Shown here: in pieces, positions 1-9,329 of the stretch | How the letters are laid out: each line of letters starts with the position of its first letter | Numbering within the stretch: the stretch's first letter is position 1 | Source of the DNA: an uncultured Eubacteriales bacterium | GTDB lineage: Bacteria; Bacillota; Clostridia; Oscillospirales; Oscillospiraceae | Length of the DNA: 64,000 nt | Assembly (NCBI GenBank): GCA_959602365.1 | Contig: CAUGSS010000001.1 | Span: 115,996 to 179,995, forward strand | Direction: 5' to 3' | Made by a program: the position numbers and the translations under genes | Notes under the pieces: model-generated | Databases searched by the model: none | What the model saw: the letters and a program-made list of their open reading frames with translations, nothing else | What the model was told of the DNA's origin: nothing

Positions 1-2
1 AT

Positions 3-527
3 GCCGCCTATTATGAGGGGGCGAAATACCTGAGTTATCTGCTCACCCCGGCCACTGTCTGCCTGGCAATCCCCCTCTATGAGCAGCTGCAGCAGCTCAG
101 ACGCCACTGGAAGGCCGTGCTGGCGGGCATTCTGTCCGGTGTGCTCACCAGCCTGGGGTGTGTGCTGGCCCTGGCCGTCCTGTTCGGCCTGACCCACGGG
201 ACCTATGTCACCCTGCTGCCCAAGAGTATCACCACCGCCATCGGACTCGGCGTGTGCGAAGAGCTGGGCGGTCATTCCAGCATTGCCGCCGCGGTGATCA
301 TCGTCACGGGGGTGCTGGGCAACATCATCGGCGGCGGGCTGTGCCGCCTGCTGCGCATCCAGAGCCCTGTGGCCAAGGGGGTGGCCCTGGGCACCTCCGC
401 CCACGCGGTGGGCACGGCCCGGGCCATGGAGATGGGGGAGATAGAGGGGGCCATGAGCAGCCTGTCCATCGTGGTGGCCGGCCTGCTGACGGTCATCGGC
501 GCCTCGGTTTTCGCCCAGTTCTGGTAA
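3..527 (+). CDS. lrgB: LrgB family protein, 5' partial
   Basis: The frame is open from the window edge, so the N-terminus is missing; about 174 residues remain of a protein usually near 230. It reads as the C-terminal two thirds of LrgB, an integral membrane protein that acts with LrgA in murein hydrolase/holin-like control or export of small carboxylates. Visible family signatures are LLTPATVCLAIPLY near the start, then LLPKSITTAIGLGV and a GTSAHAVGTARA segment within a run of hydrophobic helices. It ends TAA just before a strong hairpin. The partner lrgA would be expected upstream, outside the window. The family call is firm; the physiological role in this organism is inference. Confidence 0.9.
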   Translation, partial: AAYYEGAKYLSYLLTPATVCLAIPLYEQLQQLRRHWKAVLAGILSGVLTSLGCVLALAVLFGLTHGTYVTLLPKSITTAIGLGVCEELGGHSSIAAAVIIVTGVLGNIIGGGLCRLLRIQSPVAKGVALGTSAHAVGTARAMEMGEIEGAMSSLSIVVAGLLTVIGASVFAQFW

Positions 528-541
528 TGAAGTGCTGATAA

Positions 542-575
542 AAGGGCGGACGCTCCATCCGGAGCGTCCGCCCTT
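542..575. terminator. Bidirectional hairpin between lrgB and the SMR gene
   Basis: A perfect 15-bp inverted repeat (AAGGGCGGACGCTCC and its complement) with a 4-base loop sits between two convergent genes. AA/TT pairs close the stem, so it can serve both strands, though the U-tracts are short. Confidence 0.75.
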
Positions 576-591
576 CTGCCGCATGCCGGCG

Positions 592-906
592 TCAGGATGT
601 CAGTTTCAGGCCCACGATGCCCGCCAGCAGCATGGCCACAAAAAACAGCCGCAGCGCCGTGACCGGCTCCCGGAACACCACGATGCCCACGATCACAGAG
701 CCCAGGGCTCCGATTCCGGTCCAGATGGCGTAGGCGGTGCCCATAGGCAGCACCTTGGTGGCCTGGGAGAGGCAGTAAAAACTGGCCAGCATTCCCGCGA
801 TGGTGAGCACCGAAAAGCCCAGCTTGGTGAATCCGTGGGACAGCTTCAGAAAGGTGGCCCAAAAGACCTCCAGCAGTCCTGCGATCCCAAGAAAAACCCA
901 TGACAT
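592..906 (-). CDS. gdx: Small multidrug resistance (SMR) exporter, Gdx/SugE-like
   Basis: A 104-residue four-helix SMR protein. The N-terminus MSWVFLGIAGLLEVFWA carries the conserved membrane Glu (residue 13 or so) in the GLLEV.WA context of the Gdx/SugE branch, and the LPMGTAYAIWTGIGALG stretch is the family signature. That branch exports guanidinium as an antiparallel homodimer in exchange for protons; assigning guanidinium here is inference from subfamily. The ATG at 906 is preferred over the one at 915 because GGAGG directly abuts the latter and lies 9 bases from the former. The gene has its own promoter and a structured leader ending in a terminator-like hairpin, which fits riboswitch control of a Gdx gene. 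Confidence 0.88.
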   Translation of the reverse strand: MSWVFLGIAGLLEVFWATFLKLSHGFTKLGFSVLTIAGMLASFYCLSQATKVLPMGTAYAIWTGIGALGSVIVGIVVFREPVTALRLFFVAMLLAGIVGLKLTS

Positions 907-940
907 AGTTTGCATCCTCCTTTCTGTTCAGACAATGGAC

Positions 941-1029
941 AAAAAAGAAAGGCGTCCCGCCCCTCATCTGCTTTCGGCCTGACGATGAGAAGGGAAACGC
1001 CCCCTGTCCGCCCGGCGGTGGACAGGTTC
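941..1029 (-). promoter_or_regulatory. Structured 5' leader with terminator, candidate guanidine-type riboswitch or attenuator
   Basis: Reading the minus strand from the predicted transcription start near 1029, the RNA opens with a hairpin (1026-1003, arms CCTGTCC/GGACAGG with an inner CCGCC/GGCGG helix). It is followed at once by a long hairpin (1001-951, closed by GGCGT/ACGCC) and a U-rich tail TTTCTTTTTT (950-941), then the ribosome site. This is the architecture of a transcriptional riboswitch: a short aptamer whose 3' flank is shared with a terminator. I do not see the conserved words of guanidine-I, and I cannot confirm class II, III or IV. Class assignment is therefore open; the hairpins themselves are visible in the sequence. 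Confidence 0.5.
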
Positions 1030-1035
1030 CGCATT

Positions 1036-1064
1036 ACATTAGCACGGGGGAGAGGCGATGTCAA
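1036..1064 (-). promoter_or_regulatory. Sigma-A promoter for the SMR exporter
   Basis: On the minus strand, consensus -35 TTGACA (1064-1059), a 17-bp spacer and -10 TAATGT (1041-1036). Transcription should start near 1029, so the leader begins with the first hairpin. Confidence 0.75.
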
Positions 1065-1102
1065 GCCCCGGTCCGAATTTGAAGGAAATTCGGGCCGGGG
1101 CT
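1064..1102 (-). terminator. Hairpin downstream of the oligopeptide transporter operon
   Basis: An inverted repeat with 17-base arms broken by one mismatch (outer arms AGCCCCGG/CCGGGGCT, A+T-rich inner part) lies 27 bp past the end of the last operon gene. There is no clear U-tract, and the -35 box of the next promoter starts at its edge, so termination may be partial. Confidence 0.5.
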
Positions 1103-1128
1103 GTTGTCTGACGGAGTGGGACAGCGCC

Positions 1129-2037
1129 TCAGACGGAGGTGGGGTCCAGCGCGTCCCGAAGGGCGTCGCCGATGAAGTTGATGGCCACCACCAGCAGGAT
1201 GATGACCACGCCGGGGGGAACCCAGAGCCAGGGCTTGCTGGTGAGAATGGTCAGGCTTTCCGCCCCGTTGAGCATACTGCCCAGAGAGGAGACGGGAGGC
1301 TGGACGCCCATGCCCAGGAAACTCAGGGCGGCTTCATCCAGCATGCTGATGGCCACCACGCTGGTGGCGTAGACCAGCACCGGGGCGATGGTGTTGGGCA
1401 GGATGTCGCTGAAGAGCAGATAACGCCGGGACATGCCGGACAGCTGGCTGCTCTTGATGAAATTGGACTCCCGGAGGGAGAGGGTGTTGCCCCGTACCAG
1501 CCGGGCCACCCCGGGCCAGTCCACCAGGCCCAGGATCAGGATGATGGACCAGAGGCCCGGTTCAAAGATGGAGGCGGCCACCAGCACCAGCAGGATGTAG
1601 GGGAAGCTCATGATGGCGTCGGTGAGGCGCATGATTACCATGTCCACGACCCCGCCGAAAAAGCCGCTGATCAGCCCCAGGATCACCCCCACGCAGGTGG
1701 AGATGGCCGCGGCCAGCACGCCCACCAGCAGGCTGACCCGGGTGCCGCTGAGCAGCCGGCTGAGCTGATCCCGGCCGATCTGGTCCGTGCCCAGCCAGTG
1801 CTGGAGGGAGGGGGGCTGGGAGAATGCCCCCACGGTCTCGTTGGGGTCATAGGGGCACAGCAGCGGTCCCATCAGGGCGGCCAGGACCAGGAACAGCAGC
1901 ACCACACAGCTGACCATGGCCAGCCGGTGGCGGCGGAACCGGCGCCAGACGGTCTGCCGCCAGGTCTCGCTCTCCTGAGGGGTGAGCACTTTTCGGGGCT
2001 GGGCCGCCTTTTCTTTCAAAAATCGTTTGCCGTTCAC
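1129..2037 (-). CDS. Peptide ABC transporter permease, OppC/DppC type
   Basis: 302 residues. A cytoplasmic N-terminal extension of about 35 residues precedes the first membrane helix (SCVVLLFLVLAALMGPLL), then the HWLGTDQIGRDQLSRLLSGTR motif typical of DppC/OppC proteins and a run of helices with the inner-membrane EAA loop (SQLSGMSRRYLLFSDILPN). It forms the transmembrane channel with the upstream permease. The GTG start overlaps the stop of that gene (GTGA) and has a GGGGGG ribosome site 6 bases away. It is the last gene of a five-gene minus-strand operon. Substrate class (oligopeptide or dipeptide) cannot be read from the sequence. Confidence 0.92.
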   Translation of the reverse strand: MNGKRFLKEKAAQPRKVLTPQESETWRQTVWRRFRRHRLAMVSCVVLLFLVLAALMGPLLCPYDPNETVGAFSQPPSLQHWLGTDQIGRDQLSRLLSGTRVSLLVGVLAAAISTCVGVILGLISGFFGGVVDMVIMRLTDAIMSFPYILLVLVAASIFEPGLWSIILILGLVDWPGVARLVRGNTLSLRESNFIKSSQLSGMSRRYLLFSDILPNTIAPVLVYATSVVAISMLDEAALSFLGMGVQPPVSSLGSMLNGAESLTILTSKPWLWVPPGVVIILLVVAINFIGDALRDALDPTSV

Positions 2038-2996
2038 TTTTTGCCCCCCTTTTGGAAGGAAATTGTGGGATCAGCCACGGCATAGAGGATGTCGGTGACC
2101 AGATTGCCCAGCAGCACCACCACGGCAGTGAACAGGCACACCCCCATGATCACCGGATAGTCCCGGCTGGTGATGGCGCTCATGGTCATCAGCCCCAGCC
2201 CGGGCCAGGAGAACACCTGCTCCACCACCACGGCGCCGCCGAAGAGCACCGGGATCTCCATGCCGATGACGGTGATGACCGTCAGCATGGCATTGCGCAG
2301 GGCGTGCTTGTAGATGACCAGCCGGTGGCCGATGCCCTTGGCCTTGGCGGTGCGGAGGTAGTCCTGCTGCAGAATTTCAAGCACCGCAGAACGAAAATAG
2401 CGGATGTTGGTGCCCGCCATGCCGAAGGCCAGCACCACCGTGGGCAGAATCATGTGCCGGATTACATCCAGCGCGCCGCCCCCCACCCCCAGGGTAATCA
2501 TGCCGCTGGAGGGCAGCAGCCCCAGTTTGACGGTGAACAGGTAGATCAGCAGCAGGGCCAGGAAGAAGCTGGGCACGCTGGAGCCCAGGAAGGACAGGGA
2601 GACCACGGTGTAATCCCCCTTGGAATAGGCGTGGGTGGCGGAGAAGATGCCGCCGATCAGGCTGATGATCAGGCTGAGCACCAGCGCCGCCCCCATCAGC
2701 AGCAGGGTGGGGCCCAGGTGGGAGAGGATCATCTCGGACACGGGCTGAAACGTGGAGTAGCTGGTGCCCAGGTTGCCCTGGAGCAGCCCCAGCAGCCAGA
2801 CAAAATATTGGATATAAGGCGGCTTGTCCAGCCCCCAGTTGATGGCCCGCTGGGCCAGGGCGGCCTCGCTGACCCGGGCGCCGGTCATCATCTCCAGGGG
2901 ATTGCCCGACAGGCACATCAGGGCGAAGTCAATGACCGTGATCAAAAAGAGCACCGGGATGGCGATTAAAATGCGCTTGAGTATGTACTTTGCCAT
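2034..2996 (-). CDS. Peptide ABC transporter permease, OppB/DppB type
   Basis: 320 residues starting MAKYILKRILIAIPVLF, the characteristic OppB/DppB N-terminus, followed by a periplasmic-type loop and five more helices. The C-terminal region carries FGGAVVVEQVFSWPGLGLM, a hallmark of the family. The start at 2996 is chosen because the longer open frame lacks membrane character upstream, and a GGAGG ribosome site precedes it. Its start is 2 bp from the stop of the ATPase gene and its stop overlaps the next permease. Together with that permease it makes the import channel for peptides captured by the lipoprotein encoded at 5134-6759. Confidence 0.92.
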   Translation of the reverse strand: MAKYILKRILIAIPVLFLITVIDFALMCLSGNPLEMMTGARVSEAALAQRAINWGLDKPPYIQYFVWLLGLLQGNLGTSYSTFQPVSEMILSHLGPTLLLMGAALVLSLIISLIGGIFSATHAYSKGDYTVVSLSFLGSSVPSFFLALLLIYLFTVKLGLLPSSGMITLGVGGGALDVIRHMILPTVVLAFGMAGTNIRYFRSAVLEILQQDYLRTAKAKGIGHRLVIYKHALRNAMLTVITVIGMEIPVLFGGAVVVEQVFSWPGLGLMTMSAITSRDYPVIMGVCLFTAVVVLLGNLVTDILYAVADPTISFQKGGKK

Positions 2997-2998
2997 AG

Positions 2999-3990
<992 letters not shown>

Positions 3991-3994
<4 letters not shown>

Positions 3995-4965
3995 GCGCCC
4001 GCCTCCTTCCAACGGCTGCAGCACACCAGGTGCTCCGGGGCCACCTCCACCGCGGCCTGAATCTGCTCACAGGCGGCGGTGGCATGGGGACAGCGGGAGC
4101 GGAACCGGCAGCCGGTCATTTTTTCGTAGTGCTCGGGCACGGTGTCCTGGATGGACTCCAGCACCCGCTCCGAAGTATCCCGGATGCTGGGGACGCTTTT
4201 CAGCAGGGCCCGGGTATAGGGGTGGGCCGGGTTGTGAAACAGGTCCGCCACCGGGGCGCGCTCCACAATCTGGCCGGCATACATGACGATGACCTGGTCG
4301 GCCATCTGGGCCACCAGCCCCATGTCGTGGGTGATGAGCAGAATGCTCATGCCGTTCTCCTGCTGCAGCTGCTTCAGCAGGGCCATGATCTGCTTCTGGA
4401 TGGTCACATCCAGGGCGGTGGTGGGCTCGTCGGCGATGAGCAGCTTGGGGTCGCAGCCCAGGGCCATGGCGATCATCACCCGCTGGCGCTGGCCGCCGGA
4501 GAGGGTGTGGGGATAGGTGCGAAAGACCGCCTCGGGATCGGGCAGCCCCACTTTGGACAACAGCTGAATGCTCCGGGAGCGGGCCTGCTGCCTGGAGCAT
4601 TTGGTGTGGATGCGGATGCCTTCCGTCAGCTGGTTGCCCACGGTGAACACCGGGTTCAGGCTGGTGAGGGCGTCCTGAAAGATCATGGACAGCTTGCTGC
4701 CCCGGACCTGATCCAGTTCTTTTTCCGTCAGACCGGTGAGCTCCCGGCCATCAAACACCACCTGGCCCCCGGTGACTTTGCCGCCCCGGCCCAAAAGGCC
4801 CATGATAGACAAACAGGTGACGCTTTTTCCGCAGCCCGACTCCCCGACGATGCAGAGGGTCTGGCCGGTGGGCACGTCAAAGCTGACATCGTCCACCACA
4901 ACGCCGGAGCCGAAATCGCTTGTAAAAGTGGTCTCCAGGTGGCGGACGGAGAGGATGGGTTCCAT
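3991..4965 (-). CDS. Peptide ABC transporter ATP-binding protein, OppD/DppD type
   Basis: 324 residues. Walker A GESGCGKS, signature LSGGQRQR, Walker [13 protein letters not shown], switch His in ITHDMG, and a C-terminal [14 protein letters not shown] segment matching the OppD/DppD Cys-rich tail. The length fits the long peptide-transporter ATPases rather than the short nickel type. It is the first gene after the binding-protein gene, separated by a 168-bp gap containing a stable hairpin, and overlaps the second ATPase by 4 bp. Confidence 0.92.
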
Positions 4966-5075
4966 TGTGCCTCACTTCCTCGCGTAATAGTCTCTTTTTC
5001 TGCTGCAGCCGCGCCATACCATGCCCCGGTCCCCTGGGACGGACATGGCCGGCGCGGCTGTGAAAACCGGGAAGA

Positions 5076-5103
5076 GCGGTACGCCGTGTGCGCGGCGTAC
5101 CGC
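5076..5103 (-). other. Intercistronic stem-loop inside the peptide transporter operon
   Basis: Perfect 11-bp arms (GCGGTACGCCG and its complement) around a 6-base loop, located between the binding-protein gene and the first ATPase gene. No U-tract follows. Such hairpins commonly protect an upstream transcript end and raise binding-protein expression over the membrane components; that role is inferred. Confidence 0.55.
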
Positions 5104-5133
5104 CCGGTACGGCATAGCTGGAGCGCCCCGGCC

Positions 5134-6759
5134 TTACTGGGCCAGGGTCCACTCCTCAATGTGATTCAGGCATCCATACATGCTGGGGGCGGCGTTCTGA
5201 AGCCGGTTGCTCACCGCGCCCAGAGGGCTGTTGACATACAGGTCAATCAGCGGCACATTCTGCTGGACATAGCTGTCAATGGCATACAGGGCGTCGGCAT
5301 AGGTGTCGGAGTCGTTGGTGGACCACAGGGTGTTCAGGTTTTCCTCCACCTCAGGGGACAGGGCATGGCACCAGGAGCCCAGCACATACTGGATGTCCCA
5401 GGAGGGATCCACCGGAGGATAGGTGTACTGGACGGCGATCATGGCAGCGTCCTCGGTGCCGGCCAGAGTCATCAGGGTGTCCAGATCCACACTGCGGATC
5501 TCCACCTGGATGCCCACGGCCTGCCAGGCCTGCTGGGCCAGCTGGATGGCGTAGCTCAGCTGGGTCTCGCCGCTGTTGGCGTAGAGGGTGTAGGTGGTGT
5601 TGGGGTCCCAGCCCTCCGCCTCGGCGGCGGCCACCAGCTCCGCAGCCCGGTCCGTGTCCGTGGCGGCGGGGGTCAGATCCCGCCAGTAGGGGCCGTCGGG
5701 CACGGCAAAGCCGTCGGCCAGATCGCCTTCGCCGCCCAGCAGCCCGTCAATGATCTGGGTGCGGTCCAGCGCATAGAGCATGGCCTGGCGGATATTGGCG
5801 TTGTCCACGATCTCGGTGTTGATGAACACGCTCTCCACAGAGTAGGCGTCGCCGTAGACGCTGGTCACATTCTCCAGGGCCTGGACGCTCTCATAGTCCT
5901 CCTGGTCAATGGTGCCCAGCAGGGGGGGGACGATGTCGATCTCACCGGACTGGAGGCCGGCGTACAGGTTGGCACCGTCCACCACCCGGATGTTGGCGTG
6001 GGGGATGTTGACCGTTCCCCGCCAGAAGTTGGGGTTGGCGTCATAAGTGACATAGTGCTCGCTGTCAAAGCTGGTGGCCATATAGGGGCCGTCCACCACG
6101 TCGGGATGGGTGAACCAGTCATAGGCGGCGAACTCCTCCTCGGGTACCTCGGAGAGGATGTGCTCGGGGAGCACAAAGATGTACTGGGCATAGCCGTTGA
6201 GGAAGCTGGTCATGTTCATCTCATATTTGAACGTGAACTCCACGGTCTTTTCATCCACAATGGTGACCCCCTCCACGCTCTCGGCGCCCTCAGAGACATA
6301 TCCGGTCTCGTCGTCGGTGCCCACCAGGGCGTAGAGCATCATGGCCGGATTGGCGATGACCGGAGAGGCCAGCCGCAGCATGGTAAAGGCCAGGTCCTGG
6401 CTGGTCACCGGCTCGCCGTCGCTCCAGGCGGCGTCCTCATTGATGTGAATGGTGTAGTGGATGTTGTCCTCGGTGGTGATGCTGTCGGCCAGGATGTACT
6501 CAAACTCTGCGTTCTCATCCAGGGCGACCAGGGGCAGGAAGGACATGGAAATCGCATACATGCTGCTCCAGGAGGCGTCCACCAGCGTGGGGTTCAGTGA
6601 GCTGATACTGGAAGTGCAGCCGATGTTTACCACATCGTCGCTGGAGTTGGTGCCGGAGGCGCCGGACTGGGTCTCACCGGAGGAGCCGCAGGCGGCCAAG
6701 GAGAGGATCATAGCCAGGGCGAGGAGTGTGGCAAAAATGCGGTGCAGGTGTTTTTTCAT
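5134..6759 (-). CDS. Peptide-binding lipoprotein of ABC transporter (SBP family 5)
   Basis: 541 residues. The signal peptide ends in a lipobox (LSLAAC), so the mature protein is tethered to the outer face of the membrane by a lipidated Cys at about residue 23. It then shows the family 5 extracellular solute-binding pattern: SSISSLNPTLVDASW near the N-terminus, DENIHYTIHINEDAAWSDGEPV around residues 105-130, and DNANIRQAMLYALDR in the second half. ATG at 6759 is used; a TTG immediately upstream is in frame but less likely. It opens the operon and sets substrate specificity, which I cannot predict beyond peptide-like. Confidence 0.92.
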   Translation of the reverse strand: MKKHLHRIFATLLALAMILSLAACGSSGETQSGASGTNSSDDVVNIGCTSSISSLNPTLVDASWSSMYAISMSFLPLVALDENAEFEYILADSITTEDNIHYTIHINEDAAWSDGEPVTSQDLAFTMLRLASPVIANPAMMLYALVGTDDETGYVSEGAESVEGVTIVDEKTVEFTFKYEMNMTSFLNGYAQYIFVLPEHILSEVPEEEFAAYDWFTHPDVVDGPYMATSFDSEHYVTYDANPNFWRGTVNIPHANIRVVDGANLYAGLQSGEIDIVPPLLGTIDQEDYESVQALENVTSVYGDAYSVESVFINTEIVDNANIRQAMLYALDRTQIIDGLLGGEGDLADGFAVPDGPYWRDLTPAATDTDRAAELVAAAEAEGWDPNTTYTLYANSGETQLSYAIQLAQQAWQAVGIQVEIRSVDLDTLMTLAGTEDAAMIAVQYTYPPVDPSWDIQYVLGSWCHALSPEVEENLNTLWSTNDSDTYADALYAIDSYVQQNVPLIDLYVNSPLGAVSNRLQNAAPSMYGCLNHIEEWTLAQ

Positions 6760-6826
6760 CAATTCTCGATCTCCCTTCAGGTAGAGGAATTTCCCTGTGC
6801 CCAGATGGATACAGGCAATATGATTT

Positions 6827-6855
6827 ATTATAATTTAAAGAAAAAGAAATTACCA
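6827..6855 (-). promoter_or_regulatory. Probable promoter of the peptide transporter operon
   Basis: An AT-rich stretch in front of the binding-protein gene contains a perfect minus-strand -10 TATAAT (6832-6827). A 17-bp spacer leads to a poor -35 (TGGTAA, 6855-6850), so activation or an alternative -35 is possible. The rest of 6760-6950 holds nothing else I recognise. Confidence 0.45.
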
Positions 6856-6950
6856 GAGGTTTTCATCAGAATTTCACATCAATTTGAAGGGCGGCCGGTG
6901 CCTTTTGTTGTGGGAACTGTGATTTTGGCCCCGGAGACAGCCCCGGGCAG

Positions 6951-6989
6951 AAAAAAGCGCGCGGCGAGGCTCTGCCTCGGCCGCGCGGG
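6951..6989 (-). terminator. Rho-independent terminator of the birA-MBL-thioesterase operon
   Basis: A GC-rich hairpin (CGCGCGGC-GAGGC paired with GCCTC-GGCCGCGCG) is followed on the minus strand by six T residues (6956-6951), directly after the thioesterase stop codon. Confidence 0.85.
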
Positions 6990-6991
6990 GG

Positions 6992-7378
6992 TCATCCTTT
7001 TTTCGCGTTCGCTTTGGACTGGAACTTTTCGTTTTCCACCAGGAAGCGCTCGTGAGTGCCCTGGCCCACCAGGCCGGTCTCGTCAAAGACCTGGGCGGAA
7101 AAGACCAGCCTGCGCCGGTCCACCTCCACCAGCTCGGTCTCGGCGGTGACGGTCATGCCCACCGGGGTGGCAGACAGGTGCTGGACGTTGAGGGCGGTGC
7201 CCACGCTGCCCCAGCCCGGCTCCAGTTCCGAGGCGACGCTGGTGTAGGCCGCCTGCTCGATCAGGGCGATCATGGCGGGGGTGGCGAACACATCCAGGGT
7301 GCCGCTGCCCATGGTTTTGGCGGTGTTGGCCTCAGAGACGGTGACGCTCTTCCGGCCCTTGATTCCGGGTTGTAACAT
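6992..7378 (-). CDS. Hotdog-fold thioesterase, FlK-like family
   Basis: 128 residues. The pattern TLDVFATPAMIALIEQAA followed by GTALNVQHLSATPVGMTV matches the fluoroacetyl-CoA thioesterase (FlK)-like hotdog family: the FlK catalytic Thr, Glu and His would correspond to the Thr near residue 33, the Glu of LIEQAA and the His of VQHLSATP. Such proteins hydrolyse acyl-CoA thioesters; the physiological acyl group here is unknown and fluoroacetyl-CoA is unlikely. A GGAGG site precedes the ATG. It is the last gene after birA and the MBL gene and has its own terminator. Confidence 0.8.
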   Translation of the reverse strand: MLQPGIKGRKSVTVSEANTAKTMGSGTLDVFATPAMIALIEQAAYTSVASELEPGWGSVGTALNVQHLSATPVGMTVTAETELVEVDRRRLVFSAQVFDETGLVGQGTHERFLVENEKFQSKANAKKG

Positions 7379-7447
7379 GCTTTTGACCTCCGTGAAATTG
7401 GGATAATCGTGAATGGATGCCCTGCCTCCGGCACCGCCGGGGCGGGT

Positions 7448-8194
7448 TCAGGCCTCTCCGGGCCGGGAGACCGGCCCCAGCTCCTGCACTGCCACCGCGT
7501 ACTCCCCCTTGGCGTAGCAGGCGAAACGGACCAGGGCAAACCCCATGTCCAGATCCATGGGAACCAGCCTGCGGGTGTCCCCGGCCAGTGCCTGGCCGGC
7601 GCAGTCCAGCAGGGCCTCCAGGGCCGGACGGGGGTGCAGCGGCCAGCGCTGGTGGGAGGGGTATACCGTGTCATAGGCGTCCTCCAGGCCTTTCAGCCGT
7701 TCCAGGCTGGAGCGGTAGTGGGGGATAGAGGCGTTGGGGCCAAAGAGAAAGACGGGCTGGGTCATCACCGTGTCTCCGGAGAAGAGCAGCCGGCTGCGCC
7801 GGTCCAGCAGCGCCACCGACCCGGCGGTGTGGCCGGGCACATGGAGCACCTCCAGCGTCCGCCCGCCCAGCTCCAGGCGCATTCCGTCCTCCAGGGGGTG
7901 AAGCAGCAGCGTGTCCCCCCGGTCCCGGCGGTAGCTCTCCCACTCCGCAGGGTGGATCCAGGCCTCGGCCCATTCCCCGTCCCCGCCGGTGTGGTCTCCG
8001 TGGGTGTGGGTGTGGGCCAGCTCCACCGGCAGGCCGCACAGCCCCTCGCACAAAGCCCGCAGGCCCTCAAAGGCCCCGAAGCCTGTGTCCAACAGCACCG
8101 CCCGGTCTGTCCCGGCGATGAGATACAGGTTGATCCCCTGGTCCCACAGCACCCATAGGCCGGGGGAGGGGTGGTCGATTCGCGGCTTACCCAT
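7448..8194 (-). CDS. MBL-fold metallo-hydrolase
   Basis: 248 residues with the metallo-beta-lactamase metal motif THTHGDHTGG (HxHxDH), a downstream HVPGHTAGS histidine and the FSGDTVM aspartate. These ligands suggest a two-metal hydrolase of the glyoxalase II-like group. Substrate cannot be told. AAGGAGG lies 8 bases from the ATG. It sits between birA (32 bp upstream) and the thioesterase, an arrangement that could link it to thioester chemistry, but this is only context. Confidence 0.85.
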   Translation of the reverse strand: MGKPRIDHPSPGLWVLWDQGINLYLIAGTDRAVLLDTGFGAFEGLRALCEGLCGLPVELAHTHTHGDHTGGDGEWAEAWIHPAEWESYRRDRGDTLLLHPLEDGMRLELGGRTLEVLHVPGHTAGSVALLDRRSRLLFSGDTVMTQPVFLFGPNASIPHYRSSLERLKGLEDAYDTVYPSHQRWPLHPRPALEALLDCAGQALAGDTRRLVPMDLDMGFALVRFACYAKGEYAVAVQELGPVSRPGEA

Positions 8195-8226
8195 CGGTGA
8201 TTCCTCCTTTGCCTGTCCGGGCCGGC

Positions 8227-9216
8227 TCAGACGTAGCCCTCCAGCCCCCGGACCGAGACCTCACCGGAGATCACGGTCTCTCTGGTGCCATCCTCATAGC
8301 GCACCACCAGGCCGAATTGGTCGTCCACATCCTCCGCGAAGGCAGTTCTCTCCAGGCCGTCCCGGATGAGCCGGACCTGGCGTCCCAGGGTGGCGCAGTC
8401 GGCCCGGTATTGGGCTGCGTTCCGGATGCCCGCCTTCCAGCCGGCGTACATGGCGTCCACGGCGTTGATGATCTCCGCCGCCAACCGGCCCCGGTCGATG
8501 GGGTGTCCGGCGGCCATGGCCACACTGCCCGCCAGGTCCCGCAGCTCTTCGGGGAAGTCGTCCAGGGCCTGGTTGACGTTGACCCCGATGCCCAGCACAA
8601 TATATTGCAGCGCCCCGGTCTCTCCCTCCACACTCATCTCGGTGAGAATGCCGCAGATTTTGCGGCGGGCGAGCAGTATGTCGTTGGTCCACTTGATCTG
8701 GGGCCGCAGTCCGCAGGCGGCCTCCACCGCGTCGCACATGGCCACCGCCGAGCAGGCGGTCAGATTGACCGCCTGTTCCGGGGCGGTCTGAGGCCGCAGC
8801 AGAAAGGAGAGGTAGATGCCGGTGTCCGGCGGGGACTGGAAGGAGCGGCCCAGCCGGCCCCGGCCGGCGGTCTGCTGGTCGGCCACCGCCACGGTGCCCT
8901 CGGCGGCCCCCTCCAGGGCCATGCGCTTGAGCAGGTTGTTGGTGGAGTCCACCTGGTCCAGGCAGATCAGGCTGCCCCCCAGCGTCCGGGCGCGCAGCCA
9001 GGGGCGGATGGTGCCCTCGCTGAGCCGGTCCGGCCCTTCGGTCAGCCGGTAGCCCCGGTTGGTGGCGGACTGGATCATATAGCCCTCCCGCCGCAGCGCG
9101 GCCACAGCTTTGCTCACTGCGGCGCGGGAGATGCCAAGCCTCCGGCTGATCTCCTCGCCGGAAGAGTATTGCCCTGTGTGCTGCATTAAGATGGAGAGGA
9201 TCTGTTCCTTGCTCAT
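8227..9216 (-). CDS. birA: Biotin operon repressor / biotin-[acetyl-CoA-carboxylase] ligase
   Basis: 329 residues. An N-terminal winged helix (residues 1-60, SGEEISRRLGISRAAVSKAV) is followed by the ligase domain with the biotin/ATP loop GRGRLGRSF, the KWTNDILL strand and the GIGVNVN motif, then a small C-terminal SH3-like domain. It makes biotinyl-AMP, transfers biotin to carrier proteins, and in its repressor form binds biotin operators. ATG at 9216 has a GGAGGG site 8 bases upstream; the longer frame begins only 8 codons earlier. First gene of the minus operon with the MBL and thioesterase genes. Confidence 0.93.
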   Translation of the reverse strand: MSKEQILSILMQHTGQYSSGEEISRRLGISRAAVSKAVAALRREGYMIQSATNRGYRLTEGPDRLSEGTIRPWLRARTLGGSLICLDQVDSTNNLLKRMALEGAAEGTVAVADQQTAGRGRLGRSFQSPPDTGIYLSFLLRPQTAPEQAVNLTACSAVAMCDAVEAACGLRPQIKWTNDILLARRKICGILTEMSVEGETGALQYIVLGIGVNVNQALDDFPEELRDLAGSVAMAAGHPIDRGRLAAEIINAVDAMYAGWKAGIRNAAQYRADCATLGRQVRLIRDGLERTAFAEDVDDQFGLVVRYEDGTRETVISGEVSVRGLEGYV

Positions 9217-9248
9217 GCCGCGGCCCTCCGTTCCTGTCATTCCAATTT

Positions 9249-9277
9249 AGTGTAGCATATCCGGGGCGGATGCGCAA
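9249..9277 (-). promoter_or_regulatory. birA promoter
   Basis: Minus strand -35 TTGCGC (9277-9272), 17-bp spacer, -10 TACACT (9254-9249). It faces away from the queT promoter; between them lie small palindromes (ATTTG-C-CAAAT and ATTGCAAT) that could bind a regulator. Confidence 0.5.
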
Positions 9278-9294
9278 ATCATTTGCCAAATGGA

Positions 9295-9323
9295 TTGCAA
9301 TTTGGCGCATACTGTGATAGGAT
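9295..9323 (+). promoter_or_regulatory. queT promoter
   Basis: -35 TTGCAA (9295-9300), 17-bp spacer, -10 TAGGAT (9318-9323). The start would fall near 9330, immediately before a small hairpin. Confidence 0.5.
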
Positions 9324-9329
9324 ACCCGC

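Noticed and set aside
4030..6600. 856-codon open frame on the plus strand across the peptide transporter genes.
   Set aside because: It is antisense to two well-supported genes, is rich in His/Gly/Gln with no domain, and arises from GC-rich codon bias.
9241..9310. Possible BirA operator in the birA-queT gap.
   Set aside because: The palindromes there do not match the known Firmicutes BirA consensus (TTAACC-spaced repeats), and queT is not a biotin gene.
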